64,000 nucleotides of DNA from Tubiluchus corallicola (taxonomy: Eukaryota > Priapulida > Priapulimorpha > Priapulimorphida > Tubiluchidae): contig JAQGDQ010000062.1 of NCBI GenBank assembly GCA_030141605.1, forward strand, positions 447,001 to 511,000, given 5' to 3'. A model generated the notes under the pieces. That model saw nothing but the letters and a program-made list of their open reading frames with translations. It was not told the DNA's origin and made no database searches. Shown piece after piece: positions 48,259-60,869 of the stretch. The position numbers were made by a program, and so were the translations under genes. Position 1 is the stretch's first letter; every line of letters begins with the position of its first letter.

Positions 48259-51200
48259 TCACCAATCTATTAACCATCTAAACCAAGACTTTCTGTTATC
48301 TTCTGCTTTTGCATCCTTTGAAAAATATTTATCAAACAATGATTTTGCTTCTTGATCTAACACAGGTGGTCGTTCTATTTGAGGCAACTGTTGTGGTGAC
48401 CAAAGTGGTACTTGACCTTTTCCGAACCAATTTCCATCGAATTTTGGCAACTCGTCTATTAGAAAACAGAGCAGTCAATTAGTATACAAACAGCAAAAGT
48501 GGACATTTACTTTCTATTTTCCATGATCATGTATTATACTTTAAAAATGATAACATAAATTATAAATTTATGTTAAAACAGGCTTAAAAATGTCTATTGA
48601 CCTATTACCTTTGTCCAAGTTGGTAAAATTTTCTATAGTTTCTTCAGTGCCTTCTGGTCCTTTGCGTGTTGTAATGCTATGTGATTGATCATGCATAGAG
48701 CGAGTAATAACAGTTTCTTCATGACCCTCTCCATCTCTTACAACTTTCTTTTCCTCTATTGCCTAGAAGAGTGATAGCTATTTCTTGGAAACAAACCTGT
48801 CTGAGACCTAATTATAGCCAATTTGTACATAAACACTTAGCCAAAACACTATACCAACAAAATACAGTGCAGTTTGATAGCTAAAGTATTAATTATGTAT
48901 TGACAATGAATGTGTACGCTTAATAGTTGACTAGAAAGTTTTGATTTTGGTTTTGCATTCTGCAATTGATGAAAACCAAAAATGCCAAAACATTATTTCC
49001 CTGGAGTTAAGGGCATGGTCCCCACGTGTACAATCAGTGCATCAGTAACAACACTGGAATTGATAACCACTAACTTGGCAACTAAAACGTGATCTCGGGC
49101 AGGACCCCTCTACTCGGCAAAAAAGTTAAAACGACCAAAGACGAAAAACTTTAGTCTGATCAGTAAACAGTAATCGATTACAAATACCGAAATACACAGA
49201 AATTTGTCCAAACACACAAATTGGCCCCAGAACAAGGTTGTGCGGACTTGCAGTTCCGTGGATACGGCTAGGTTTTATTCTTCAATAAACAAACGACTGA
49301 CTAATCAATAGCCACTTACACCATCAGGTCTTTTAACTTTCGTTACTTGAACACTACGAAATACAGATGTTGGTCTTCGCTGTTCATCTCTTTTTAGTAT
49401 GCTGTCCAGGCCACCTTTGGCAACTTTGTCATCTAAATCTATAAAATAAGCGAAATAAAAGAGCTGTTTATTCACACCCGCAAAAGCACTTGTGCTTAGT
49501 TAAAACTTTTTCACGAAGACACCCACTATAACGCAGCATAGACTATTAAATCTACCCGCCTATTATCAACAATGCACAAAGTAATTGCAAACATCCCTTG
49601 CAGGGTCTGGCTTGCATAGAAAACAATAGATATTGCAAAATGAGGGTCCAGGCTGAAGCCCTTAAATAGACATATTGTAAATTCTCATTGGGAATGAGTA
49701 AAAAGTTACTTTACTCACGTCACTATTCTTTTTATTGAGAATTGATCTGTGTTCTCCTTGAGAAACCGTGAAATTGGAATACTCATTCCTTTCAGTTATG
49801 TATATTACAATAAAGGCATTTTTAAGACTTTGAAACTTTCTTTTCACAGTTCTTTCTTGTTTAGGCAGTGTGCTTATTTTTATCTGAAATTAAAATTACC
49901 TCCAAAAATCTTTTTTCTGGAGGTTCTAGGGATACAGTTTTTTCATCGTTCTTTGTGTGAACTTTTACGAATTTCGAATGGTTATCTGCTGAAAAGCAAT
50001 CCTAGTGCAAAAATCCTGGGTCTTCCAGAAAACTAGATCATGTTCATGCCATTTCACAGATGCCCAAACCCTCATAAAAAACCAGACGCTGTCTATAAGA
50101 CTATAACATTGTCAGCAGAATGGTGTGAAACACTGAACATGCTTTAATTGTGTTAACTAACCTGTATCAAGTTTAATTGATGGCTGCTCCATTTGTGAGT
50201 ATGGGTTGCCCCAAAACCTTCCAAACTGTAAAATTTTTATAAAAAGAAACAAATATTACTATCTTCCAAAATAGCTATTTTAACCGGCTAATGGCAAATG
50301 ACTAACAAATAAAAGCCCTTAAAATGAATAATTACAGACAGCATCGTCAAAAGCTGAGTTAAGAGTAACATGATTTTTGTTTAACCTAGTTCTGAACATG
50401 ATGATATAGTGCACATGGGTGTCTGACCTGAGTTATAACTATTGTCAAGTTGCATCAGTTATATTATAAACTGCAGTTTCACACAGTGTGCCCTTCTAAA
50501 AACTGAAATTGTTCCCAATTTCCTAACTGCCAGCAAACAAGAATGCTATAACTACATGTACTTATACTAACAACAATTGTTGACAGTTGCATTTTTCAGG
50601 AATTTTTTTACTAAACACTCACACTATAACACTAGGTATCTCCAAATCTCCAAAGAAATAAGCTGAATTACTTCAAGTTCATTTAAGGATAGTTTAGTAG
50701 GCTAGTTGCAGTGCACTTGTGGTTTTGTTAAGGTTCTGCTACTGTAACGAACAAAAAATAAGAGACCACGTGTGTCCATGACACCATTACACTGCTCGTG
50801 ATTTGTGACCAATATTTTATTTTGAATATTCTGTATGGCAAGAATGGAATTATACGGGTGGTTTCGACAGAAGGTATGATACAACCTGGACAAGTACACT
50901 GGTGGATCACATACCATAGAGAGGACTTGGCAGAAAGCATAATTTTCTTAAACTTTGTATTAAATCAGGGTTAGGAAAATTTAGCATGATTGCAGAGATT
51001 CCCCAACAATGTCCTCCTCACTGGCAGATTCATCGTTTTGAACTTTCAGTTATAAGTCAAAAATGTAGGTTTTAGAAAACTAGATATTTTTAGAGTCCAT
51101 TTAAAATTTTGCCGACAATTCTTTTGAGTGACGGGGATTAATTCAAGAAATGCACAGCGCCGCTATAGCTGTGGTGTGAGTCATCACTTCACCTATAGAT

Positions 51201-51928
51201 GAAAAATAGACAGTAATTTGTATTGTCCAGAATCCTATTTGAGTATCTTCTTTCTTGTTAACTCTTCATTAGTAGCAGCTTGCTTAATTTTACAGTATTG
51301 ATTTCCAGATATAATTTAATATTCTAAAGAGTTTCTAGACACACTCTTCTACAAGTACATATGTGACTAAGCCACATCAGATTATAGAAAAAACAATATG
51401 TTAAATAATAATCGTGGAGGAAGTACATTGCACAGCATGGCTCACAACGAATAGATTGTTCACACACTTTAGGTTTGGGAAGCTTCTGATTCACTTTAAT
51501 TTTTACAGTGAGTAAGAGTCATTCCAAAAACCTCGGTTTCCCTTCGACAACAGTCTAGATGATTATATGGTGATTCAATGTGTTTTCTCACAATACGGTC
51601 CACTGTCTTTCGCATCAGAAAAACTCACCGAAAAGGGACTTCCTTGTCGATGGCTTGGTTCTTCAGGTTCTCGCAACATATGATCTCGTGGTGAATGGTT
51701 TCGGTTTTCGTCAGCATCTCCGACAATGTTTCGCTCGGGGACACCTTCAATTGTTGGAAATTCGATCATACCCAGATTTCGAAAGATTTCTTCGAAATGA
51801 CGAAATAAGTCATGCGATTCAGTAAACAGGGATGGTGCATGGAAAAAGTCATCCGGCCCATTCTTGCGGGGGCCTCGAAAAAATGGATTGAAATTCGAAA
51901 ACTGATCCTCGTCGCCGGGGTCATTCAT
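48259..51928 (-). CDS. HAX1: HCLS1-associated protein X-1 (HAX1)
   Basis: HAX1 proteins are mitochondrial anti-apoptotic scaffolds that also bind actin-regulating and chaperone partners. Exons in coding order: 51928-51629 (ATG at 51928-51926), 50225-50162, 49438-49320, 48762-48609 and 48455-48259 (TGA). The total is 834 bases, 277 aa, against 279 in human, with all phases correct. Recognition rests on the signature from exon 3 into exon 4: FRSVQVTKVKRPDG then AIEEKKVVRDGEGHEETVITR, matching the HAX1 'SVTKITKPDG-VEERRTV-D-G--ETTVTR' block. The N-terminal exon is Phe/Pro-rich with HDLFRHFEEIFRNLGM, like the family's FDDLVRDFNSIFSDMG. The C-terminus is divergent and Trp-rich (FRWLIDW). An in-frame TAG just upstream of the ATG, inside a possible acceptor, suggests that coding starts here, perhaps after a 5' UTR exon. 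Confidence 0.88.
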
Positions 51929-54900
51929 GATAACCTAAATGAGAAATGGGCAGATTTTAAAATACATTTAGTAGATATTTATTTTCTCTGGTTTTACTTT
52001 TAGGCACTAGCACTGTGGTAATTGTCACTGTCCAGAGCACTTGTTTCTATTTAAAATTTGAACTTCACATCTTACAATTTTCAAGCAATGCAACAAACTA
52101 GCTGCAGTGCCAGAATAACTAAAGATAGCTAACACAGTGGCCATCTCGTGATATTGCAGATACAGGAAAAAAACCTGGACCAGTCTCAAGGTACGAAAAG
52201 GGAGCCGATCACTATGCACTTTATAATAAATACAATTCTATTCTAATATCGCTATGTTAATACTGTAACTTTAATGTTGCGATGTGTAATTCTGTGTTCT
52301 TAATTGCGTAGTAAGTAAATTTTCATAATTTAGTGCCTTTTGTTTCATATTATACAGTTTCGTGAAATACGCTTTCCTACGTACTGCTGAACACTTAAAA
52401 GTATCGTATGAAAGTTTTTACGAGTGTGGAGGTGTAATTTAACAATGTGGGCGGAGCTGCAAAGCATAGTGAAATTTATATGGGCTGACATGACATGATC
52501 AACACCATGCACTTTGGAGTCGGTTATCAACGTAAGCCGCCATGGCAACAAAACTCCGAAAAAGTATTTGAGCAATGTGAAAAACCTTTGAGATCGACGC
52601 TATTACTGTTATCTATTGGGCAAAAAGCAAAACAAAAACCTGCAGTAATTGTGCCACTAGCTGAAGTTTTAGTCAGTGTTCAGTAATTTTGTTTACAATG
52701 TGTCTCGCTGAAAATCATTATTTATTATAATTGTATAAGAGGTAAATTATGTAATTTTTTCACTATTTTCGTGATATGATTATTAGTGGTCTGTATTGAT
52801 GGTGTGCAGTTACTGTATTCCTAAGTAGGAGGTGGTTATAAAATACCTTCTTCAGAGAACTCAATTAACACGTGATAACAGATTAATTAGGAAATGTGTA
52901 GCAGTACTGGAGCTTCATTGCAAAGCTCCCAAAATTAAAAAAAATATAATCAAGGCTTCAGGTTGTCACGTTTTTTGCGACACTATATGCAACATTCACT
53001 GGCGCTTACTCGATAGCCTCATCTACTGTACCATAGACTGCTTTACCTTGTACAGCGACATTGCCGTGGTACACAACAAGGTGGTAAGCGGCTCCACAGT
53101 ACACAGTCAGCAAGGCCATAAACAGGAATGTCGAGCAAGCATAGTGTTACTTTTGTAGTGTGAGTAGAGTTGTTAATATGCAATTATTATTAATATTAAT
53201 ATTAATGACAAATTAATTGATTACTTAATATACTAATTGATCCGATGAGCCAGCTGAATACCCAGACTTAAACCAATATTTTTCTAGCAATGTGGAAGAT
53301 CTTAAGTCAATGTAGTTGATACCAACAAATGATTTGTGTGAATATGCGTGCTCGGCCACAATTTACAAGCATGTTAAAAGTTTCATCAAGTGTATCAGTT
53401 TATTGGCTATCTAATGACAACTAATTAATAACCGATGATTGAACGAAAATTAATTTTACTTCGTTTTAAATAATTGTCAGAGGAAGAAGTTTGCCATTTT
53501 TCAAACAGTTTAAATACCCTAACCCTAATCTGCTTCACAAACTATTTTTTGTGTGCAGGGAATTGTAAACTTTAGACTTGTCAGTGCACATGTGTTACTC
53601 GGTTTAATTCGCAACCATCGGTTCGGCTCACAATTGACGTAATTCCCATAAGCCAGCTACCTATCAGCATGAAACTCAATACTTGGAAGTTATAACTTAA
53701 CAAGTCAGACTTCGATTTATTATCCAGAAATTTTTGAATGCTAAATGTGCGCTACGTGGGACAAACGCGCACGCTTAACATCCACGTGTATTTCCATGCC
53801 GTGTACCGCTTCAAGGCCCTCGGCTTGTATTGTGGTGCCATGTACAGCGGTGCAGTGTACCGCAAGGCGGTACAAGGTGAGGCAATATACGAGGATACCG
53901 AGCGAGTGTGAACGTCCCATATACTTTTGATGCGCACCGCCATGTTGTAGGACATGTAGATCGAAAATTTTTAATAATACTATAATTATAAATTATACTT
54001 ATAGTTTAATACTCAATAATAGATGTATAGTCGACTTTCTAGTAAAGACGACAACAGTTCACGAGAGTGGGTATTTAGCCATAACATACGACCATACTTA
54101 CAAGTGAGTTATTAATTGTCAAACATCCTTTTTTAAATTAATAATAATAATAACAGCTTATGCAAACAGCTCCTCAACTGCAAAATTTCATTTCAGACGA
54201 GTTTAACATGGGAAATCTTTTTTATAAGCAATTGTCAATGTCATCAGTCCATGGATTTAAATCTCCAATCTCACCCACGGCCACAGGTCCATCAATGACC
54301 ATCACCATGATTGTTGACACTAGAGGGTGAGCATCGAACGTTCGAGTTCGATACGAACCTAAAACTATAGATTCGAATAATTCAGCACATACATTTTTAT
54401 CCTTAAAATCATGCAATTAGCATAATTTAGCTGTGATTTATGTGAATTATTTTAAACAGATTATTAGTGGTTTTACTGCAGAACAAAATCGAGTAATATG
54501 CATGATCTTTGTAAGACTAACTTTTAGTGGTGGTTCGAAACTTATTCGAAAATCTTTCAATCTCAATTCGCCTTCTGGTATGGAGATTGCTCACCCCTAA
54601 TTGACACCTGTTGGAATGTTGGTAGTTAAAACTATTTATTCCAATGAAATGTACACTACTGAAGTACTACATAATAGATAATAATGATAATACTGTGTCA
54701 GTTCATTGAAAATTCAGTAAAAATAAATTGATAAATGCCAATTTGCCACGATCTTGCTAGTGTCCAATCATGATCACCTGTAAATGTTCTTCTTTACAAT
54801 GACATCAGGAGGTAGAGTTTAATTCCACTCATCAGCATAACTGCTTATTAAATATTTCCTGAATTCACAGATTCCACCAATAAAAGCCACATTATTCAAC

Positions 54901-55320
54901 ATCACATAACATAATTACTTACTAGTGTAAGAGTCCATAATATTAATCTTATTCCAGACACACATAGATCACCACACAAATTTGATACAATAGAGTCACT
55001 AACACCACAAGAATTTGATAAATGTCATCAGTATCAATAGTAACAGTTTTATTGAAGATACTAAAAACTAAAAATTTAATAAATATCATACAATGCACTA
55101 AACTCACCCAAAATATTGTATATCTTATTTAAAGTCATTGAAATAGTAACTCAAATAAGTAGTTACTATTAAAAATACATAGTTACTACTAAAGTTTAAA
55201 TTACACAGCAAAAGTAAAGCAATTCCTAGGAACTTTCAATTAATTTCCAATATCCAGAGTTGCTGTCTGCAGTATAAAGGCTGAGAAAGATTTACAAGTT
55301 TCACTTAGTTTACTCTTTCG
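51929..55320. other. Intergenic region between HAX1 start and CKS stop
   Basis: No supportable gene. It contains the HAX1 promoter side, a hAT MITE at 54321, and a GC-richer patch at 53745-53950 with repeated GTACCGC/GTACAGC words. A 20-base phrase like TGTGGGCGGAGCTGCAAAGC (about 52447) also occurs, mutated, near 24547. An open frame of 108 codons at 52832-53158 matches nothing I know and lacks supporting signals. Confidence 0.5.
54321..54599. mobile_element. hAT-type MITE, family B (second copy, 279 bp)
   Basis: Ends TAGAGGGTGAGCAT / GCTCACCCCTA, flanks GTTGACAC and ATTGACAC (7 of 8). It shares the TTCGAAT subterminal words and an inner segment around TGAATTATT and CATGCAATTAGCA-type sequence with 28345-28755. 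Shorter than the other copy. Confidence 0.82.
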
Positions 55321-58300
55321 TCATGATTGGCTCAAATCAGCACGCGGGCGTCGGAAAAGCAAAATATGAGGCTCTGAAAGAAAGACAACTTTCGTTTTTA
55401 AGAATGCATTAATGTGTTATCAACTATTTATTAAAATTATTGCAACCAAAATAGGAAACTGTATAACACAGTCTACAAACGAGAATTCTTGGGTTCACAG
55501 ATCTATATTTTGAGATCTTTTTAAATAATAATTAATTATTACACTATTGTAAAATCTTTGACATTTCACATGCATATATTGACTCTTCAATGATGATTTA
55601 CAAAATTTTATATAATTTGCAAAAACCATGCGCATTACTATTAATATAAAATTACGTTTTTGCAATGAACCATTGAAGGCACACACAAGGTGACTGTTAA
55701 ATGCAGGAAATAAGGTTTAAAATTACAATATGCTGCACCGTATATATTAATTTCGCTGGTATATATATACTGATATATATAGATCCGTATATATATATAC
55801 GGATGTATATATATGTATACGGATATAAAACCGACGAGGCACCATACAGCTCCGACGACGGCACCATTTTTAGCGATCTATACATCAAACGAAAGGCACA
55901 ATTCAATTCAAACGTGCATTTTATTTCAGACGGCACGGACCCACAGAGCTGTGACGAGTTGATTGGCGGTTCCATTTCGGGCGACTTTTGTTTGGAAAAC
56001 TGCTGACGCAAAGCCATTGTTGTGATGTCATCCATTATAGTGTGCTTATAATCTTATAATTTTAATTAAGTAAAAGCTGCTAATGGCTTTGCATCATAAA
56101 TGAGGACTATGTAGGATGTTCGCGTATTATTGATTATAAGTGTAATTAAAGGCAAAAATTTTTGCGGGGGGCCTTTGCTAGTTTTATTACTATAGCTAAG
56201 AAACTGCATTAGAAAGCGCTAGAATAAAATTATGAAACAAAAATAACAAATATAACAGCAAAAAATCACAAAAGGAGTAGCTAAACCTTTAGGCCCTTTC
56301 AATTGTAAACAGCTGCTGAGATCAGGTATGTAGGCAAAACCTTAGAAAACATTAGTGCCGGGTTAAATAAAACATTCGAATATATTTTATTTGACATAGG
56401 TTGCCAAAAAAAGAAAAACAAATGAACAAGTTGTTATAACACCTACCATAAATTAATATTTTTAGGAAATGTTCAATAACTGTCTTTTATTAATAAACTG
56501 TTTCACTTTCTAATATTGATAGATTTCACATACCAATGTTACAGAAATACTGCCCTTGTTACATATATTTAATTGCTTCAAAATATTATGAATGTCATAC
56601 GGGTCATTCTCCACAGAACGTACAATTCTTGTCCCAGGATAATTTTTTTTAATATACAGTTTGATAAGTGATTTACATACACTACATCAAGCAAGTTAAA
56701 GTGATATGTACAGCTAAAATTCTTACAAATAAATTCAAATTAAAATTGAAAGGATATAAGCATAGCCTAGTAAAATAAATGAAGAGCCTATAGAAATAAA
56801 TTGGCTCCTATCTGTAGAAATAAACTAAACAGGAATATAAGAAAAGTTATTACAAATATAACTTTGCGCTAGGCAAATATTTAATAGACCCATTAATGAA
56901 CCATATACATGATGAATTATTCAAAAAAACAAATTAATATGATTAAAGCGTCAAGTGCATTTACATCGTACCAGAAAGTAACCAACAAAAGCTTAATATT
57001 GGAAAAAACACGGCTTGTAGTTAGCAGATTTCTTTGTTAAAAGTTTCTACAAATATGACTTTTACTTTTATCTTGACAAAATTTGGAAGTATTTTAGTGC
57101 CCTAGATGAATTAAGTTGCTCCAGTCTGTCGTTTACCTTTGAAGTTGCTTCTTCCAGTCTCAGGTAGCTGCAAACCAAACTAATGTCCTCTTTTACCTCT
57201 GTTTATTCAGATAACTGAGAAACCACTTGCAACCACACAGACGTTTATACGCCATAGTGGCAATCATAAGCTGTGCTTGAACTATCTCACTTGATGAGTA
57301 TACGTATGTATTAATTTTTTATCAATTAGCAAAAACAAATCCAATGTAAGCAGACAATTATATATGACTAACAAACAGATATGATCACATAAGCACCAGC
57401 CCCAACTACAATTCTTTCAACTATTTACAATACACGTATGTTATCTATTGAGGCTACTTACCTGGTTTGTGCACCATGTAATGAATCCATCCTTGGCTTT
57501 GCTGAACTCCAATTCCTCTCCATTCTGATTCGGACATTAAATGCGTTTTTGGAACTAATTTCGCAATGTCTTTTGGTAAAAACACATGTCTGAAAGCAAA
57601 AGAAATTTAAGCAAACTTATCAGTAAACAGGAAATTTACAAAGAATTTATCTACTGTTAGTACAACTTACTTCCTATGGTATAACAGATGAAAACAGCAC
57701 AATTGCAGATTCCGTAGTGCACACACAGCAGATTTTTTAAAAAAAAGTTACCATCATATAAAGCATACGCTGACACAATTCCAACATTAATTGCATTCGT
57801 GAAAATCGGCTAACTGGTACATTGCTCAGTTGGTCAAAACACTCTTATCTCAATTAAGTGAGAACATTAAGAGGCACTTGGTGGAGTTGACAGCACTTGG
57901 TGCTTAAAATACAAATTTTTTATTACTATTTTGGCATTCGCTAATTCATTAAGTAATAAGTGGCTAATTTGTTGGTAACTTTGCATGAAAGCTGACCCTA
58001 AAAATAACAGAGAGCGATCTATGGAAACCACCTAAACTACAAACTAACAACCACGTTCGTCACTAATCCAAACTATAGACTATATATATATATATCACTT
58101 TTATTCGTACTCATGGTACAATCACATCAAATAAACAAACAGATCAACGAGCAAAATAACATTAATTAACAAGATTAGTAAACAATGTGAATATGTACAA
58201 TTAAGTGTGAGTAAGATATGTTAATATGGCATACAACTCATTCCTGTCAAAAAATCAAAACAATTCTAGAGACCGTTCTAGAGACCATATAACTTCTTTA

Positions 58301-59681
58301 ATGAAATTTACAGTCCGTATTTGTTCATCGCTAGCATTACCTCTTACATCTAATGTACGAAAAAACTTTAGAAAGAAAATTTTCATTTGTGTAAAAGTTT
58401 TGTACTCATTACAAATAGATAACAAATTATAATCCATTATAGAAGATGCGTGAAGTCGAGAATCATGTGCAAAGAAACTGGCTATGTGATTTTCACTATA
58501 TAAGCAACTATGATAAAATTTAACAAATCGTTTTTGTAGTTATATAAGTGGGGGAACAATATCACATGTAAAAGGAAGGCAGTATCTGTGTGATCTAAAC
58601 GGCAAATTCCAAAGTTTTCTTACTGCAACATTCCAAGCTGTACTTAATTTAGAAATTTTACTATCGAGTTTCCAGTAACTGTGACAGTAGCTAAGGAAGA
58701 CACATGATTTTAAATCTGTGTATAAGTAGGAAAAATTAGCAAAAACGTAATTAGCAAGGTATAAAAAATGACTGCGTCATCATCATCTTGTAAATCAAAA
58801 GTTAAAATGTGACACAAGCGAGTAGTTAACCTGACTGAAAAAAGGCAGGCCTGTTTTCAAGTAAAATTAGAGGGCTGCGTTGTTTTACTTTACAGTTACC
58901 ATTTCTAAAAATAATACATTTACTTTTTACCTTATTTTGCATACTAGAGAAATTTATATTGAAATGATTACCATAATTTTCACATATAGTTACCATATAT
59001 TGCGAAGATTTAGCATTAGGTGCGAGCAATGATACATCATCTGCATAGCCGAGGGCCCCAGTATAAAGGTTGCCAACCTTACATCCAATATCAGAATCAT
59101 GTAATTTAAACAAATGACCATCAATGTAGACACCAAATAAAACAGGAGATAATATTGTCCCTTGTCTTACCCTATAGAGAGGTGCACTTCTTTAGATCTA
59201 AAATTATTCCATTTAACGCAAGCACATTGCTGCATATTTAGCAAAACTCTTATTATACAATAGGGGATGTTTTTATCAATCAACAAATTAAACAGCCTAC
59301 AGTAATGAACCTTATCGAATGTTTTCGATGCATCAAGCATGGCATAATACACAGGACAACCGTTGTTTAAGATTATTGTACACATAGATGTAAATAATTT
59401 GGGTTTGAAGCCGAATTGTTGGTCTGAAGTACATATTAGTAGTGACATAACTGACATAGTAAAGTCACACAGACCTGTAAAAGTACAGAAAAAAGAAATA
59501 ACCAGGTTGGAACATTAAAATTGTAGTCTTCGGTCAAGTTAATATACTGAGAAAAAAATTCAACAAAATTACACCAAAAACAAAACCGGTGATAATTCAA
59601 TAATCAAAACACAATACTACACCTATATTCATATTTTTCATCTGTGTACTTGTCGGAGTAGTAAATGTGTTTCTCGGACAT
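55321..59681 (-). CDS. CKS1: Cyclin-dependent kinase regulatory subunit (CKS1/2)
   Basis: Binds CDKs and phosphorylated partners to promote cell-cycle transitions. Exons in coding order: 59681-59623, 57589-57462 and 55373-55321 (TGA at 55323-55321). The total is 240 bases, 79 aa, exactly the human CKS1B length. Visible features are [54 protein letters not shown] and [17 protein letters not shown]. The beta-hinge HxPEPH is at residues 60-65 with Glu63. The phosphate-pocket and CDK-contact residues appear intact. The tail after LFRR is PRADLSQS rather than the lysine-rich end of vertebrate CKS1B. Each exon is tiny and the introns are about 2 kb; intron 1 contains a LINE. A TTTATT at 55048-55053 is a possible poly(A) signal. 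Confidence 0.96.
55740..55830. repeat. AT-rich (TATA)n palindromic tract
   Basis: Alternating TATATA runs broken by GATCCG/CGGATG words that read as nested palindromes, in CKS intron 2. It can form cruciforms. No gene. Confidence 0.8.
55998..56190 (+). repeat. Interspersed repeat, copy 2 of 2
   Basis: Homologous to 7548-7785 over AAAACTGCTGACGCA through GGCCTTTGCTAGTT in the same order. This copy lies in CKS intron 2. Sequence upstream (55848-55997) may belong to the same element but is too diverged from the other copy to be sure. Confidence 0.7.
58081..59460 (-). mobile_element. 5'-truncated non-LTR retrotransposon in CKS intron 1
   Basis: The minus strand encodes a reverse transcriptase: [31 protein letters not shown] (motif A, LDASKTFD), a [18 protein letters not shown] block (59120-59180) after one frameshift, and [11 protein letters not shown] (YADD codons 59036-59047). 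A thumb and C-terminal region follow down to about 58255 with several stops. The 3' end at 58081-58092 is a (TA)n run, a common LINE tail. It is a dead CR1/jockey-like copy antisense to nothing: it shares the CKS transcription direction. Confidence 0.85.
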
Positions 59682-60160
59682 AGTTATGCGGTAAGAAAAT
59701 TAGAATTTCGTTGCGCAAGTATAAATCTGTTCAACAACTTTTTAGTTATGTCAAATAATGGGTTTCTAAGACTACGGAAAATACACTAAACAATTAACAT
59801 GTGGAAACTAACAGCAAACTATAAAGATTTTACTTTCTGTAAGTGAAAACAACAAAACGTGTTAGAAAACCCCACTATTTGCGTCACGTGTTTCAGAGCT
59901 AACTTTTGACTGGCTGATACCTTTTAGTCATTTTCAAAGTTTTCAGTATAGTGCATGAAAACACAGTAATTATTGTGCACGACTCATACAACATTGCAAC
60001 ACATATTAAATTGTAAAATTTAATTATTGCTACTTTTTTTGGTCCGCAAAACTGACAAAGCTTATTAACGTTATGGCTAACGTAATGACTTGGATAATAA
60101 AACTTAAATAAGAATCAAAACAATTTACTCGTGGCTGCTGAGTTAAGAGCAACTAAGAAA
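59682..60160. other. Upstream region of CKS
   Basis: Should contain the CKS promoter and 5' UTR. A GCGTCACGTGTTT word at about 59881-59893 combines a CACGTG E-box with a CRE-like half. I see no exon. Confidence 0.35.
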
Positions 60161-60164
60161 TTAC

Positions 60165-60680
60165 AAAGATATGTCATGGGTTAATGATCTGCACCTGATA
60201 GCTAGAAAATACGATATAGGTGTATCAATAGGAAATATAATAACTCAGAAAAAATCAGAATGGAACAAAATTATTAAAGATAGTATTATGAGATACATAA
60301 ACTTGAAGTGTCAGCTTAAAGAAGTAGACAGTACAAACTAAGTTTTTTGCACAGTTTGCACAAAACGGAATGGAAATGTAAAATCTATATTTAGCAGGGT
60401 AGCCATGGCCAGAAAATAGCAACATATCTACTGCATATAAGAATGAACATGATAGAAGTCAGATGTAATTACAGGAATGCCCAGTGTACAAACGAGAAAA
60501 TGACACAGCTGAGCACTTATTTGAATGCGAGGAAAACAAGCGAGGAATATCCGATGAGATTAAAGTGTCTGTAGATGATATATACATAAACTCCAAAGTG
60601 TGACAAAATATTTTGAAATATGTATGATGAAGCGCAAACAAATTGGAGAAGAAATGAATTAAAAAAGAAGTCGTCAGTAC
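60165..60680 (+). mobile_element. LINE C-terminal remnant, plus strand
   Basis: Broken translation shows WVNDLHLIARKYDIGVSIGN, a SEWNKIIKDSI segment and, after several stops, KRENDTAEHLFECEENKRGI, the CCHC-like tail also seen (as CPLCG...DTTEHLFKC) in the opposite-strand copy at 60870-61930. Both are diverged copies of one LINE family. Confidence 0.65.
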
Positions 60681-60869
60681 AATTCAAACATGAAAGCTTG
60701 ATGCCAAAATACAGTGAAATTTGATCTTGCAAACTAAGAGTTTGCTCATCTATCGATGAAGTGGATCTCGTGGTGTCCACTCTGTCTAGTTAGATAGGCA
60801 CAAATGAATATCACCGTGCAAGACACAAGTATCGTAATCAACCTTGATACCTTGTAAAGAGTTTATGAC

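Noticed and set aside
52832-53158. 108-codon plus-strand open frame
   Set aside because: No recognisable domain, no splice or poly(A) support, and a similar length is expected by chance in 64 kb.
53745-53955. GC-richer patch with repeated GTACCGC/GTACAGC words and open frames on both strands
   Set aside because: Repetitive palindromic words explain the open frames. There is no gene homology and no second copy in the window.
57121-57290. Possible last CKS exon just downstream of exon 2 on the minus strand
   Set aside because: The acceptor-like sites there give peptides without the CKS C-terminal strand. The segment at 55321-55373 encodes EPHILLFRR in the right phase.
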